Shown here: in pieces, positions 24,299 through 34,214 of the stretch
How positions within the stretch are numbered: the stretch's first letter is position 1
Layout of the letters: the number at the start of each line of letters is the position of its first letter
Assembly (NCBI GenBank): GCA_018267575.1
Contig: JAFDYF010000079.1
Coordinates: 1 to 64,000 of the forward strand
DNA from: Bacteroidota bacterium
GTDB taxonomy: Bacteria > Bacteroidota > Bacteroidia > Chitinophagales > Chitinophagaceae
Length of the DNA stretch: 64,000 nucleotides
Reading direction: 5' to 3'
The notes under the pieces: generated by a model
What the model was told of the DNA's origin: nothing
Databases searched by the model: none
What the model saw: only the letters and a program-made list of their open reading frames with translations
Position numbers and translations under genes: made by a program

Positions 24299-25815
24299 AA
24301 CGTTTGTTGTATTGGTTTAAGAGTTTGTTTTGTGTCGATAGAAGGCAGTTTTACCAAAAAAGCAAGACTACCCAATAAGGATATTGGCAATAAATTAGTG
24401 ATTGTTATTTGAGAAAATTGCCCCACCATAAGGCTAAATATCATCATACTAATGGCAATATCATGGTTTTGCATTTCGGGGTTATTCGTGCGATAAAACC
24501 TACCGATTGCATAATTCATCATTAAATAAAAGGCACTTATCATTACCAAAAGGCCTACCCAACCCTGTTCGGCAAAAACTTTCATATATCCACCATCTGG
24601 TTGAAAATTCATCAGCGGATGACCGGGGTTATATTTAGGTCCTTCCATGCCGCAGGTAAAAACCCCTCCACCAAAAGGGTGTTGGTACAAGTAGGGCTGT
24701 ACCGCATGTCGATTAATATCGCGAACCGCGGCAGAAGGATCTTTTGTGCCCTGAAAAGCGGATCGGATTCGCATAATCGATGGGGGAGAATACGGAGACA
24801 CCATGATAAACGCAAACGCAGAAATAACCAAAACCAACATAATCTTTGTTCTCCTTTCATAAAAAGTACAAATAGCATAAAAAGCAATGCCCACAACTAA
24901 CATCAGCGTTGCAGTTCTGGTACCAGAAAAAGTGAAACCAAGAAAATTGAACATAACGGCCAAACCTAAAAGCAACTTCAGCTTTTTTTCTGAAGTCCGG
25001 AAAAATAATATCAGTGATTGTATTGCAACAGATGCAAACAACACTCCTGCAGTAGCTGCATCTGAAAGGATTGACCACTTCCTCAAGAGTCCGCCTTGAA
25101 AACTTAAAGCATACTGTCTTGGGTTTGAAGTCAACCAATAGGTTTCAAAACCTGCCAACCCAAACCATTGCTGCTTGCAACTATAAACCGCCATCAAAGT
25201 TGCAAGGACAATATTGAAAATAATAAAAAATCGGATGGTATTCCAAGAATGTAAGAGACATAATAAGACATAAAATGTCAACATACTAATGCAGAATTTT
25301 TCAAAATAACTTACCCAACCCAGCATGTTTTTCGCTGGATTCAAGGCCTGAAGGGCATAATAAAGAAATGTTATAACGAAGGCAATAATAATAGGATTTT
25401 TCCAAACTCCATTCATCACATTTCGGTAAAGCTTTGGCTTGTCAAGAACACTAATAAATAAGACAATTACCAAAAAATCTTGTACGAATAATAAGTTTAT
25501 TGGAAGATCCAGATGCATGTAATCCAGATTTCTATCAATCAGAGATTGACTAACAGAATATACCAGAATAAAATAGAGACCAAAATAAGGATATCTCATC
25601 AAAAGTATGACCAACAAAACTCCCAAAGCGACACATACCAAACCAAGCCCAGCACGGTAATCGACCATGCTGCCCAAATAGCCTGTTAAAATAGATAGTA
25701 ACACAATTAAACTTATCCCAATAACCGAGTTAAGCTTTTTTTCAATAAAATTGCGAATAAGCCATCCTTTGGCTTCGCCCTTATTCATCGTATATCCATA
25801 CTCACTATACATCAT
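24295..25815 (-). CDS. O-antigen ligase/polymerase-type membrane protein
   Basis: About 506 residues from the ATG at 25815; the longer frame opens with TTG. Ten or more hydrophobic segments span the inner membrane. A large periplasmic loop near the C-terminus carries HPFGGGVFTCGMEGPKYNPGHPLMNFQPDGGYMKVFAEQGWVGLL, the Wzy_C/WaaL signature with conserved His and the GxxG..E.G motif. Such proteins polymerise or ligate lipid-linked oligosaccharide repeats in the periplasm. It is translationally coupled to the TolC-like gene and part of an exopolysaccharide locus. Confidence 0.85.
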   Translation of the reverse strand: MMYSEYGYTMNKGEAKGWLIRNFIEKKLNSVIGISLIVLLSILTGYLGSMVDYRAGLGLVCVALGVLLVILLMRYPYFGLYFILVYSVSQSLIDRNLDYMHLDLPINLLFVQDFLVIVLFISVLDKPKLYRNVMNGVWKNPIIIAFVITFLYYALQALNPAKNMLGWVSYFEKFCISMLTFYVLLCLLHSWNTIRFFIIFNIVLATLMAVYSCKQQWFGLAGFETYWLTSNPRQYALSFQGGLLRKWSILSDAATAGVLFASVAIQSLILFFRTSEKKLKLLLGLAVMFNFLGFTFSGTRTATLMLVVGIAFYAICTFYERRTKIMLVLVISAFAFIMVSPYSPPSIMRIRSAFQGTKDPSAAVRDINRHAVQPYLYQHPFGGGVFTCGMEGPKYNPGHPLMNFQPDGGYMKVFAEQGWVGLLVMISAFYLMMNYAIGRFYRTNNPEMQNHDIAISMMIFSLMVGQFSQITITNLLPISLLGSLAFLVKLPSIDTKQTLKPIQQTL

Positions 25816-26075
25816 TTTATAAAAGGACAAATTTGATAAAAATAAAAACAAAATAAATAATAAGCATAACCCTAGCTAGGATTTCTGCCCATTTCTTGTA
25901 TTGATCTTCTAATGGATCCATCTCATTATATCATTTTAACAATTTAATGCCACCAGAGCCTCCAAATCATATTCATGAATCCATGACAGTTTAAAGGGAA
26001 CACAATGATGGTTTTCAAATTACCAGAGATTTCAAAACATTAATTCTTAACCAGCAAGATTGCTGAATATCAAAG

Positions 26076-28289
26076 CTAAATTTCAAGAAACTCATCACGT
26101 ACATTATTCAGTACTGCGCCTATAAATTTATTACCAGTTCCTGTTTTAAGAAATTGGATAGATTCCCTATCAATTTCGTGTAATGAATTCTTGCTGGAGA
26201 ATACCATTACAATACCTTCTACAAGTTTTGACAATTCCTTACTGTCTGAATGGTTATTCAGTGCCGCTGCTTCAATTAGGATAAAATCATAATGTTGGGC
26301 AATTTTATGTATATTCAGGAACAGATTATTTTTAGGTAAAATTTCGGACGGTGTATAATTGCCTTCGTTGCAACCAATAATATCCGTATTGCTAATGTTG
26401 GTAAGTGAAGTAACTCCCCATATTTTATCAATAGCATTATCCTGGGGATTGAGGCTAAACGTTTCCAGCATTGGTTTGGCATTAAAGGTTCTCGTCAAAG
26501 CATTGTCTGTAAAATTCGCATCTATAATCAATACCTTTTTCTTACCCATACTTAACGCATTTGCCAATGACTCCAGTATAACCGTTTTTCCCTCATTGGG
26601 TCTTAAGCTTGTGATCAGGATAACCTTTTTACCGCAAACCTCAAGCTCATACCTGAGCTTACGCATATTCTCAATAAAAAAGTTGGGGGAAGCCTCCCTA
26701 GCCGACTCGCTTTCAATTTCAAAATAATCCTTTAATTCTTTTTTCTGCAAATCGATTTTATTGATGGAAGTAAGCAGTTTTAATTTTGTTTCATAAGTGA
26801 AGAAAGCTGGTGTCCTCAAAGAAGTATCTAAAAACTCAAAAACGATGATTAATATTATCGATAGAAAAAACATCGAAATTCCCGCTATCGCAACGGTTAA
26901 AGTACGTTTTCTTGATTCAGGTTCAGTAGCTGGTTGGCCAACAATTATCTGTTTAAAATTAAGGTCGGGGGAAACATCTATATCCTGAGAGGCGAAAATG
27001 CTATTGTTATATTTGTCGAGTTCTTTTTGAGCGGCATTCAAGTCTGCCTGATAAGCATTTGCAAGAGCCTCGTTGCCTCCTCCGGAATGCGCTGCTTTGG
27101 AAAAATAGTCCACTTTTTCAGAAAGGAGACGAACATTTTTTTCGCTGGCAGAGATGTCCGCAACCAGCTTGAGCCGTTGGGTTTGTAATTCCTCTTTTCG
27201 ATCACTGATTTTTTGTGCGTTATTTATACCTGTAGTTCCAGATAATAGAGAAAGCTGCGATATCTTTCTTGTATTTTCTGCAATTCTATTTTCGATATCT
27301 GGATCACCACCCGATTTTTCAGCAAGCTGGGCTGCGAGTTGCTTATTTTTTTCTCGAAGGGCGAATATCTCTTCGTTGTGGTTCTCCGACTTAATCACCG
27401 AAGCTGGGGTTGAGTTTAGAACCGAAAGCTGGTCATTCACAGATTGCAGTTGCGCATTGAGATTATTCAGTTTTGTCTGTTCGGCTGTCAGCGAGGAGGT
27501 CAGCTCCTGTACACCTGCCATGGCAGCAGTAGCTGCGTCTCCAATATTGGGTGTACCAATTTTCGCCCTAAAGTTTTCATACCTGGATTTTAAGCTATCG
27601 ACCTCCTTTCTTTTTGCAGCCGCCAGATTATCCAGTTTCGAGAGAGATTCTTGTGTTCGGGTAGTGGTAAGCAAATTATAGAACTCCTTAAACTTTAAGC
27701 CAATTACGTTAACAATAAAAGCAGATAGCTCCGGATTGTCGGAGCTAAATGAAACACTGAGGAAATCAGTTTGTGCCACTCTTTCAATTGATAATTTTTT
27801 TGAAATATCATAGCCATCGTACCCATATAAACGAATCAAATCCCATACTCTTTTTTCTTCGGGATCGTAGGTGGACAGGAGAGTCAACGAACTCAGTTTG
27901 TCTTTCAAAATACGTTTAACCGTTTCAATTTTCATGAACTGGTATGCGCTGTCTTTCTTTTTCTTTTCGCTGAGCACACGAAAAGGGCGGGTCGATTCAA
28001 GATCGTGCAACAATAACTCATAAGACAACATCCCCATTACGTTCTGCGATTTAAATATGGTGAGGATATTATTGAATTTGGTTTCAATCTGCATATAATC
28101 GTTGCCTTCATTTAGACCTAAGCTAATCTTTTGGGTTTGGGTAAGTCCTGTACTGTATTGTGCATTTGAGAGATAGGTTTTCTTTTGGGTAAACGTAAAT
28201 GCCAAGCCTGCCAACCCCCCAAAAAATGCGCTAAAAAGAATATTCCATTTATTCCGCAATAAGGCTTTATAGAGATAGGTCAAATCCAT
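26076..28289 (-). CDS. Wzc/GumC-like polysaccharide co-polymerase with divergent BY-kinase domain
   Basis: A 737-residue inner-membrane protein. A Wzz-type segment starts at residue 15 (transmembrane helix 1), followed by a long periplasmic coiled-coil region (about 200-430) and a second transmembrane helix (about 478-500). A cytoplasmic P-loop domain (about 545-737) completes it. Walker A reads TSLRPNEGKT where PGEGKT/S is usual, and A' reads VLIIDANFTDN. No Tyr-rich C-terminal tail is seen (it ends RDEFLEI), so tyrosine autophosphorylation of the usual kind is doubtful. It should control chain length and export of the polysaccharide made by the flanking genes. Confidence 0.88.
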   Translation of the reverse strand: MDLTYLYKALLRNKWNILFSAFFGGLAGLAFTFTQKKTYLSNAQYSTGLTQTQKISLGLNEGNDYMQIETKFNNILTIFKSQNVMGMLSYELLLHDLESTRPFRVLSEKKKKDSAYQFMKIETVKRILKDKLSSLTLLSTYDPEEKRVWDLIRLYGYDGYDISKKLSIERVAQTDFLSVSFSSDNPELSAFIVNVIGLKFKEFYNLLTTTRTQESLSKLDNLAAAKRKEVDSLKSRYENFRAKIGTPNIGDAATAAMAGVQELTSSLTAEQTKLNNLNAQLQSVNDQLSVLNSTPASVIKSENHNEEIFALREKNKQLAAQLAEKSGGDPDIENRIAENTRKISQLSLLSGTTGINNAQKISDRKEELQTQRLKLVADISASEKNVRLLSEKVDYFSKAAHSGGGNEALANAYQADLNAAQKELDKYNNSIFASQDIDVSPDLNFKQIIVGQPATEPESRKRTLTVAIAGISMFFLSIILIIVFEFLDTSLRTPAFFTYETKLKLLTSINKIDLQKKELKDYFEIESESAREASPNFFIENMRKLRYELEVCGKKVILITSLRPNEGKTVILESLANALSMGKKKVLIIDANFTDNALTRTFNAKPMLETFSLNPQDNAIDKIWGVTSLTNISNTDIIGCNEGNYTPSEILPKNNLFLNIHKIAQHYDFILIEAAALNNHSDSKELSKLVEGIVMVFSSKNSLHEIDRESIQFLKTGTGNKFIGAVLNNVRDEFLEI

Positions 28290-28642
28290 CGGTTGGTTTG
28301 TTTATGGTTTCAATAAATAACTAGTAAAAATTATAAGGCGGTTCTTTATAAAAATAATTGAATTCCAGCATAAAAGAAAACGACATGGTGAACGCTTTTC
28401 GGGAATTATTTATTATTTCAGGTGTTAAAATAACCTATTAATCCGAGCAGGCAAGCCAAGATATGCCACATACGTTTTAAACTGGCCAAAAGTAACAATA
28501 ATTTCCATATGTTGAAATTATTTCCCTAAAGGGAAAATGGGTACAAAGAACTAATATTCATTGCGAAACAATGTTTTTTTGCATAGTTAAAATAATAATA
28601 GATTATTGCACCCGTTTAGTACAAGTCAATTATTTTACAAGT
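28290..28642. other. Divergent intergenic region of the polysaccharide locus
   Basis: About 350 bp between the Wzc-like gene and the first plus-strand glycosyltransferase. It carries the dyad TTTCCC-TAAA-GGGAAA at 28521-28536, 107 bp before the chosen ATG. No complete promoter was recognised. Confidence 0.45.
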
Positions 28643-29815
28643 ATGATTTTTTTAAAGATCCTTTTCTGGGCTAGCCTTTTTATTGTGTTTTATAGCTATC
28701 TCGGATATGGGATCCTACTCTATCTTTTGGTAAAAATCAAACGGCTTTTCAGGAAAGGAAAAGCTACAATCGATGGGTTTGAGCCTCCGGTAACATTGGT
28801 TGTTTCAGCATATAATGAAGAGGGGTTTATCAAAAAGAAAGTGGAGAACACATTCAAACTACAATACCCCAAGGGAAAACTAAAGCTCATTTTTGTTACT
28901 GATGGCTCAACTGATAGCACACCTGATATTATTCGTGGCTTCCCGGAAATTAACCTTCTTCACGAAGTGGCCCGTAAAGGAAAGGTTGCGGCCATGAACC
29001 GGGCCATGCAATTTGTGGATACCCCAATTGTTATTTTTTCAGATGCCAATACTTTACTCAACGAAGACTGCATAAAGCAGATTGCCAAGCATTATGCCGA
29101 CCCTATGGTTGGTGGCGTGGCAGGTGAAAAAAAAGTAGCCACCGGAGACAGCGAGAAAGCATCAGGGGCTGGCGAAGGCCTATATTGGAAATATGAGTCC
29201 CTTTTAAAGAAGCTTGATTCCGAATTGTATTCAGTTGTTGGTGCGGCAGGAGAGCTATTTTCTGTAAGAACCTCGCTTTATGAAAATGCAGGGGAAAACC
29301 TCATTATCGAGGACTTCGTTATGTCGCTCAAAATTTGTATGAAAGGGTATATTATAAAATATGAACCGGGTGCTTTTGCCACGGAGGACTCCTCCCCTTC
29401 CATGAAAGAAGAACAAAAGAGGAAGGTTAGGATCTGCGCAGGCGGCTTTCAGTCCATGATCATTTTGCGTGAGCTCTTCAATGTGTTCAAGTACCCAGTG
29501 CTCTCATTCCAATTCATTTCCCATCGGGTATTACGATGGACCCTTAGCCCAATTTGCCTCATCACATTACTAATTACTAACATTGCCATTGTTTTAAAAG
29601 GTTCCAATTTTGTATACCAAGCATTGCTGACATGCCAAATATTGTTCTATCTATCCGCAATGGCAGGCTGGTATTTTGCAAACAAAGAGGTGAAAGTGAA
29701 AATGCTTTTTGTTCCCTATTACTTTCTTTTTATGAACATCTCTGTTTTTATGGGTTTCAAAAGATTTATTACAAAAACACAGAGTGTGCTTTGGGAAAAA
29801 TCGGCCAGAAAATAG
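28643..29815 (+). CDS. Family 2 glycosyltransferase, membrane-bound
   Basis: About 390 residues from the ATG at 28643. An upstream in-frame ATG at 28571 would add 24 residues that disturb the N-terminal membrane helix. An N-terminal transmembrane helix is followed by a GT2 GT-A domain with VVSAYNEE, VTDGSTDST (nucleotide site), SDANTL (DxD-like metal site), and IEDFVMSLKICMKG with the catalytic Asp. The QKRKVRICAG stretch stands in for QxxRW. Three to four C-terminal helices follow. It adds a sugar to a lipid-linked or growing chain on the inner membrane. It is the first gene of the plus-strand half of the polysaccharide locus. Confidence 0.9.
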   Translation: MIFLKILFWASLFIVFYSYLGYGILLYLLVKIKRLFRKGKATIDGFEPPVTLVVSAYNEEGFIKKKVENTFKLQYPKGKLKLIFVTDGSTDSTPDIIRGFPEINLLHEVARKGKVAAMNRAMQFVDTPIVIFSDANTLLNEDCIKQIAKHYADPMVGGVAGEKKVATGDSEKASGAGEGLYWKYESLLKKLDSELYSVVGAAGELFSVRTSLYENAGENLIIEDFVMSLKICMKGYIIKYEPGAFATEDSSPSMKEEQKRKVRICAGGFQSMIILRELFNVFKYPVLSFQFISHRVLRWTLSPICLITLLITNIAIVLKGSNFVYQALLTCQILFYLSAMAGWYFANKEVKVKMLFVPYYFLFMNISVFMGFKRFITKTQSVLWEKSARK

Positions 29816-30312
29816 TTTTATTAAACACAACCATACCGCCCAAAATGGGATAAAAAATCCCAATGCGGGATATGCCTAAAAGTATACTTTTAAAACTAAC
29901 TGATTTACAAATGGCTATATTCTGGCAAAAAAATTGTTTGTTCGTATTAGATCTTTAAAATTCATTGTACAAAATATAAAAATTAAATTTTACCCAGTTT
30001 TAGATAATATAAAAAAATAGTTGTTCGAAATTTGGTTTACCAGAAATTGTTGTTAGCTTTGTCTCAGTTACCCCTAAGATTCAACTTCCTCTGAAGAATA
30101 GATTTTTTAATTAAAATTCTTGCTTCTCTTCAAATCCAGTGAAATTACCTCAAGAACGATTGCTATATCATCTGAAATAAAATAACAACTGACTAAATTT
30201 CTTGCATAAGACTTTTAATAGTCACCCTAGATCCCAATTCCTTTGTTAGCCTGTTTCCAGTTTGACCCCTATTGAAAAATTGAGTTTTTTTTAAACTTAA
30301 TTACTTCAACCC
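29816..30312. other. Long intergenic region before the receiver protein gene
   Basis: About 500 bp, strongly AT-rich. Just after the glycosyltransferase stop there are a short GGGAT/ATCCC hairpin (about 29847-29861) without a T-tract and a perfect 16-bp palindrome (29877-29892). I see no ORF and no sure promoter in the rest. Confidence 0.45.
29877..29892. promoter_or_regulatory. Perfect 16-bp palindrome TAAAAGTATACTTTTA
   Basis: A perfect self-complementary 16-mer, 61 bp after the glycosyltransferase stop and 420 bp before the receiver gene. It is a possible operator or part of a 3-prime structure. Confidence 0.4.
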
Positions 30313-30714
30313 ATGAAACAGCAGATTTTAGCAATTGATGACAGTAAGGCCATTAGGTTTTTATTGCAAACAGTGTTATCGAAAGAATACGATGTGATCA
30401 CAATCCCTGATGGTTGTTCAGCGATGCACTGGCTTTCTAAGAAAAAGTTACCTGACCTGTTCATCATCGACCCGCAATTGCCCGATATGGAAAATTGGGA
30501 ACTGGTACAACATCTTTCCTCCAGTGGTATTTTCGGCGACATTCCTATCATTGTTTTATCTAGCTTGACCGATATCGAAACAAAACTTAAATGTGAAGAA
30601 TATAAAGTGGCCTCATATTTTTTGAAGCCGTTTAACCCTGTAAACTTGTTGAGTAATATCAACGAAGTATTATCCGTGACCAAGCAAAATGATTACTCGT
30701 TAAACGCAAACTAA
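30313..30714 (+). CDS. Stand-alone response regulator receiver protein
   Basis: A 133-residue CheY-like protein. The acidic pair D9-D10, phospho-acceptor D53 (LFIIDPQLPD), the Ser of VLSS and Lys of FLKPF are all in place, so it should be phosphorylatable. There is no output domain. It sits 38 bp upstream of the sugar phosphotransferase gene, whose own N-terminus looks receiver-like, so it probably regulates polysaccharide initiation by protein contact. No histidine kinase is adjacent. Confidence 0.9.
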   Translation: MKQQILAIDDSKAIRFLLQTVLSKEYDVITIPDGCSAMHWLSKKKLPDLFIIDPQLPDMENWELVQHLSSSGIFGDIPIIVLSSLTDIETKLKCEEYKVASYFLKPFNPVNLLSNINEVLSVTKQNDYSLNAN

Positions 30715-30752
30715 TATTTGCTTGCCGTATTTATGAAACCTAAACCCTAATT

Positions 30753-31919
30753 ATGGAATTTACATTTTTACCAAAGGCCAATTTACGAAACGCGAGCTTT
30801 GCCCGGTATGCAATCAAGTCTTCTTTTCAGGAAGCTAGCGTTAGCTATAAGAATAGTGGGTTTTATTATATTGGTAAAAACGCCCTCAATATCGAAAAAT
30901 TGGTCAAGACATTCAAGCGTGGTTATGCTTCTGAAGCATTGGAAAATGCAAAGACCGAGCTGAAGCGTTCCTTGACCCAGGAAAAAAATATTATTCCCGA
31001 AATCATTTTTTGCGAATCGCATTTTGATTTGGAGGCTATGTGGAATTTCCGCCAGTTCCTGAACAATCATTCGGCTTTATCAAAAATCCCCTTTGTATTG
31101 GATGCTGCTGATCTTTCTCAAAAAAAGCTGCATCAGTATCGGAAAAACAATCTGCTGGATGAAATTATTTTCCTCGAAGAATATAGCGAGGAGGGGCTGC
31201 AATCAAAAAGTAAGTTCCTGAAAAAAATAAAAGAGAAACCTGCTCAAGATTGGGAAGTAAAGGAAGATATGAAAGAAGATTCTGTTGCGCTGCGAATTAG
31301 TAATATTTGCAAAAGAACTTTTGACATTTTGGTTTCATCAATCGCATTGCTGATTGCCAGCCCATTGTTCCTGCTGACCGCCATTGCTATTAAGCTAGAG
31401 TCGAAAGGCCCTATTTTCTACATTTCGAAAAGAGCTGGCAGGGGTTATAAAATATTTGACTTTTATAAGTTCAGGACTATGTTTGTTGGGGCAGATGCCA
31501 AAATCGCAGAATTCTCCCATTTGAATCAGTATAATGGTGGTTTAAGTGATGGCCCTGTGTTCTTCAAAATCAATAATGATCCACGCATTACCAAAGTGGG
31601 TGCTTTTTTAAGGAACACTAGCTTGGACGAATTGCCACAATTGCTTAATGTGCTGTTGGGCGATATGTCTCTGGTTGGTAACAGACCCTTACCTTTATAT
31701 GAAGCAGCTGCACTGACTACAGACGATTGGGCAACCCGTTTTATGGCACCTGCTGGCATAACTGGTTTGTGGCAGATTAAGAAAAGAGGAAAGGAAGATA
31801 TGTCTGTAGAGGAAAGGATTAATCTAGATATCGATTACGCAAAAAAATACAATTTCGGCTATGACCTTTGGATTATGGCCAATACCCCCTCAGCATTGTT
31901 TCAAAAAGCAAATGCTTAA
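30753..31919 (+). CDS. Sugar-1-phosphate transferase (WcaJ/EpsL type) with pseudo-receiver-like N-terminus
   Basis: 388 residues. The C-terminal half (about 185-388) is a bacterial sugar transferase: a membrane hairpin (FDILVSSIALLIASPLFLLTAIAI), then GPIFYISKRAGRGYKIFDFYKFRTM, then RNTSLDELPQLLNVLLGDMSLVGNRPLP and GITGLWQI. It transfers a sugar phosphate to undecaprenyl phosphate and so starts repeat-unit synthesis. The N-terminal 165 residues are soluble and show a receiver-like order of strands (IIPEIIFCESHFD; IPFVLDAADLS; EIIFLEE) without a clear phospho-acceptor Asp. Most initiating transferases carry other N-terminal domains, so this fusion is notable. Confidence 0.9.
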   Translation: MEFTFLPKANLRNASFARYAIKSSFQEASVSYKNSGFYYIGKNALNIEKLVKTFKRGYASEALENAKTELKRSLTQEKNIIPEIIFCESHFDLEAMWNFRQFLNNHSALSKIPFVLDAADLSQKKLHQYRKNNLLDEIIFLEEYSEEGLQSKSKFLKKIKEKPAQDWEVKEDMKEDSVALRISNICKRTFDILVSSIALLIASPLFLLTAIAIKLESKGPIFYISKRAGRGYKIFDFYKFRTMFVGADAKIAEFSHLNQYNGGLSDGPVFFKINNDPRITKVGAFLRNTSLDELPQLLNVLLGDMSLVGNRPLPLYEAAALTTDDWATRFMAPAGITGLWQIKKRGKEDMSVEERINLDIDYAKKYNFGYDLWIMANTPSALFQKANA

Positions 31920-31967
31920 CTTGCCTTCGTATATTTAAAAGCTTAATTTGCTAACTAAAATTAGCCC

Positions 31968-32876
31968 ATGTTAAAGGACCCAAAGCCTTTAATCTCAATT
32001 ATTACGTTAAACTATAACCAGGAAAAGGTCACTTGCGAGTTCTTGGAGTCTACAAGACTTTTAACCTACTCTAATTTTGAGGTTTTAGTTTGCGATATGG
32101 CATCAGGGATAAATCCCAGTCAGCAGATTGAAGCGAGGCATTATCCCAACACTACAGTATATGTAAATCAAAAAAACCTGGGCTTTGCAGGTGGCAACAA
32201 CTGGGGTATGCAGCTTGCCAAAGGTGATTTTTACTTTATTGTAAACAACGATACCGAAGTAACCCCTGACCTTCTTGACAAATTATTACAGCCTTTTTTT
32301 GATGACCCTACGATTGGGGTCACCTGCCCCAAAATCCGCTATTTTCAGGATCCGGAAGTGATCCAATACGCTGGTTTCAATAAAATGAATTTATATACCG
32401 GTCGGGTTGATGGCATTGGTTATAAAGAAAAAGATCATGGCCAATATGATAAACCAGGAGCTTCTTATGCCGCCCATGGTTGCGCCATGATGGTAAAACG
32501 GGAAGTGGTTCAGCGTACAGGTATGTTTCCAGAAAAATTTTTTCTTTATTATGAAGAATGGGACTGGTCTGCCAGGATCATCAAAGCTGGATATAAGATA
32601 TGGTATACTGCTGATGCGCTGATCTATCATAAGGAGTCGATGTCTGTGGGCAAGGAAAACCCCATGAAAGTGTATTATCATACACGCAACCGGATTTTGT
32701 ATATGCGGAGGAACAGCAGCTTTGGACAATTATTGGTTTTCACCATTTTCTTTATTTTCTTTACAACACCAAAAGCAATCATTACTTATCTAGCCAAAAG
32801 ACAATTCAGTCAGATGAAGTTTTTCTTAAAGGGGGCTATCTGGAATATATATTCATCCAGTTATTCGGTCATTTGA
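31968..32876 (+). CDS. Family 2 glycosyltransferase (rhamnosyltransferase-like)
   Basis: 302 residues. A soluble GT-A domain has ISIITLNYNQ, the GFAGGNNWGM segment characteristic of the WbbL/rhamnosyltransferase-like subgroup, NNDTEV as the DxD-equivalent, and EEWDWSARI with the catalytic acidic residues. A hydrophobic C-terminal stretch (LLVFTIFFIFFTTPKAII) may bind the membrane. It probably adds one sugar to the lipid-linked repeat unit. It follows the initiating transferase by 48 bp in the same operon. Confidence 0.9.
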   Translation: MLKDPKPLISIITLNYNQEKVTCEFLESTRLLTYSNFEVLVCDMASGINPSQQIEARHYPNTTVYVNQKNLGFAGGNNWGMQLAKGDFYFIVNNDTEVTPDLLDKLLQPFFDDPTIGVTCPKIRYFQDPEVIQYAGFNKMNLYTGRVDGIGYKEKDHGQYDKPGASYAAHGCAMMVKREVVQRTGMFPEKFFLYYEEWDWSARIIKAGYKIWYTADALIYHKESMSVGKENPMKVYYHTRNRILYMRRNSSFGQLLVFTIFFIFFTTPKAIITYLAKRQFSQMKFFLKGAIWNIYSSSYSVI

Positions 32877-32927
32877 TTAATACCTTTATTTTTCAAGGGT
32901 TCTAAAACTAATAACACCGAATTTTAT

Positions 32928-34136
32928 ATGATCATCACAAGCATTCTGCACTTCTTTTCACTCATATTGTATGTTTATCTCGCAGCCACCACCATCTACC
33001 TTTTATTTGTTGCAATTGTAGGCAGACTAAAAAAGCCATTTATATATTCTTCTTCCCCAGAAAAAAATAAAATAGCCGTTCTGATTCCCTCTTATAAAGA
33101 AGATAATATTATTATCGACACTGCTTCCAGGGCCTTGGCACATGATTATCCCAGTAGTCATTTTGATGTATATGTAATCGCAGACAAACTGAAAAAAGAA
33201 ACAATTGATGCCATGAAGGCCTTACCTGTAAATGTGGCAGAAGTAAAGTTTGATATCAGCACCAAATCTAAATCGATCCATGAGGCATTGGAACGGATTG
33301 CCGATCGTGATTATGATTTCGTGATGATGCTGGATGCCGATAATGTAATGGAACAAGGTTGCCTAGAAAAAGTCAATCAGGCTTTTAATAGAGGCTTCAA
33401 AGTAGTGCAATGCAATCGGGTTGCTAAAAATAAAAATAATGAGATTGCCATCTTAGATATTATTAGTGAAGAAGCTAACAATCATTATTTCCGAAGAGGA
33501 CAAAGAGCGATCAGATCTTCCGCTTCACTGGCTGGTTCGGGCATGGCATTGGAGTTTGGCAAGATCAAAGAGATTTTCAGTTTACCTGAAATACTCGAAA
33601 ACCCCGGGGAGGACAAGGAAATAGATATCCAACTAATGAAAGCAGGCATTGTAACAGAGTTTATAAGCAATGCACATGTTTATGATGAAAAAGTATCTTC
33701 TGCAGCGGTATTTGAAAAGCAAAGGACCCGCTGGCTCGAAGCCCATCTAAATGCCCTCAAAAGATATTTTGACAAGGACGTTCGAGCGTACGCAAATAAA
33801 AGAGCCTATTGGCATAAATTGTTTCAGGCAATCCTATTGCCCAGATCTCTATACATTCTACTATTTGCATTCATTTTTATTGCTTTTTTGATCCAGCACT
33901 TTATCCACTACCCCCTCTTTTACCCGGCTTTTATTTTTTGGGCTATCCTACCTGTTCTTTACCTGATTGCATTAGCTCTTTGTATCCCTTCCAAATTATA
34001 CAATCGGGATTTCCTAAAAGCGGTCATACACTTTCCGGTTTTAATGATTTCGATGATCAAAGCATTAACGAAAATAAAACCCGGCCGCAAGGAGTTCCTA
34101 CATACGCCTAAAACACATACTGGCGACTCTAAATAA
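32928..34136 (+). CDS. Family 2 glycosyltransferase, processive (cellulose-synthase-like) type
   Basis: 402 residues. An N-terminal transmembrane helix (about 5-30), then a GT2 domain with VLIPSYKEDN, MMLDADNV (DxD), EDKEIDIQLMKAG (TED-equivalent Asp) and a true QRTRW motif (QxxRW, about residue 266). C-terminal membrane helices follow. Presence of D,D,D,QxxRW suggests a polymerising or membrane-embedded transferase. It is the last gene of the plus-strand polysaccharide operon. The following gene is on the opposite strand, and no clear terminator lies between. Confidence 0.9.
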   Translation: MIITSILHFFSLILYVYLAATTIYLLFVAIVGRLKKPFIYSSSPEKNKIAVLIPSYKEDNIIIDTASRALAHDYPSSHFDVYVIADKLKKETIDAMKALPVNVAEVKFDISTKSKSIHEALERIADRDYDFVMMLDADNVMEQGCLEKVNQAFNRGFKVVQCNRVAKNKNNEIAILDIISEEANNHYFRRGQRAIRSSASLAGSGMALEFGKIKEIFSLPEILENPGEDKEIDIQLMKAGIVTEFISNAHVYDEKVSSAAVFEKQRTRWLEAHLNALKRYFDKDVRAYANKRAYWHKLFQAILLPRSLYILLFAFIFIAFLIQHFIHYPLFYPAFIFWAILPVLYLIALALCIPSKLYNRDFLKAVIHFPVLMISMIKALTKIKPGRKEFLHTPKTHTGDSK

Positions 34137-34214
34137 AATCTTCAATTCTTCTAAAGATTATTAGAGAAGGTTTCTTAATAAAAATCAAGCTTACTAGAGA
34201 GAACTGGGGAAGTC

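Noticed and set aside
26052..26065. Short hairpin CAGCAA-GA-TTGCTG after the Wzc-like gene as a terminator
   Set aside because: The stem is only six pairs and no T-tract follows on the minus strand.
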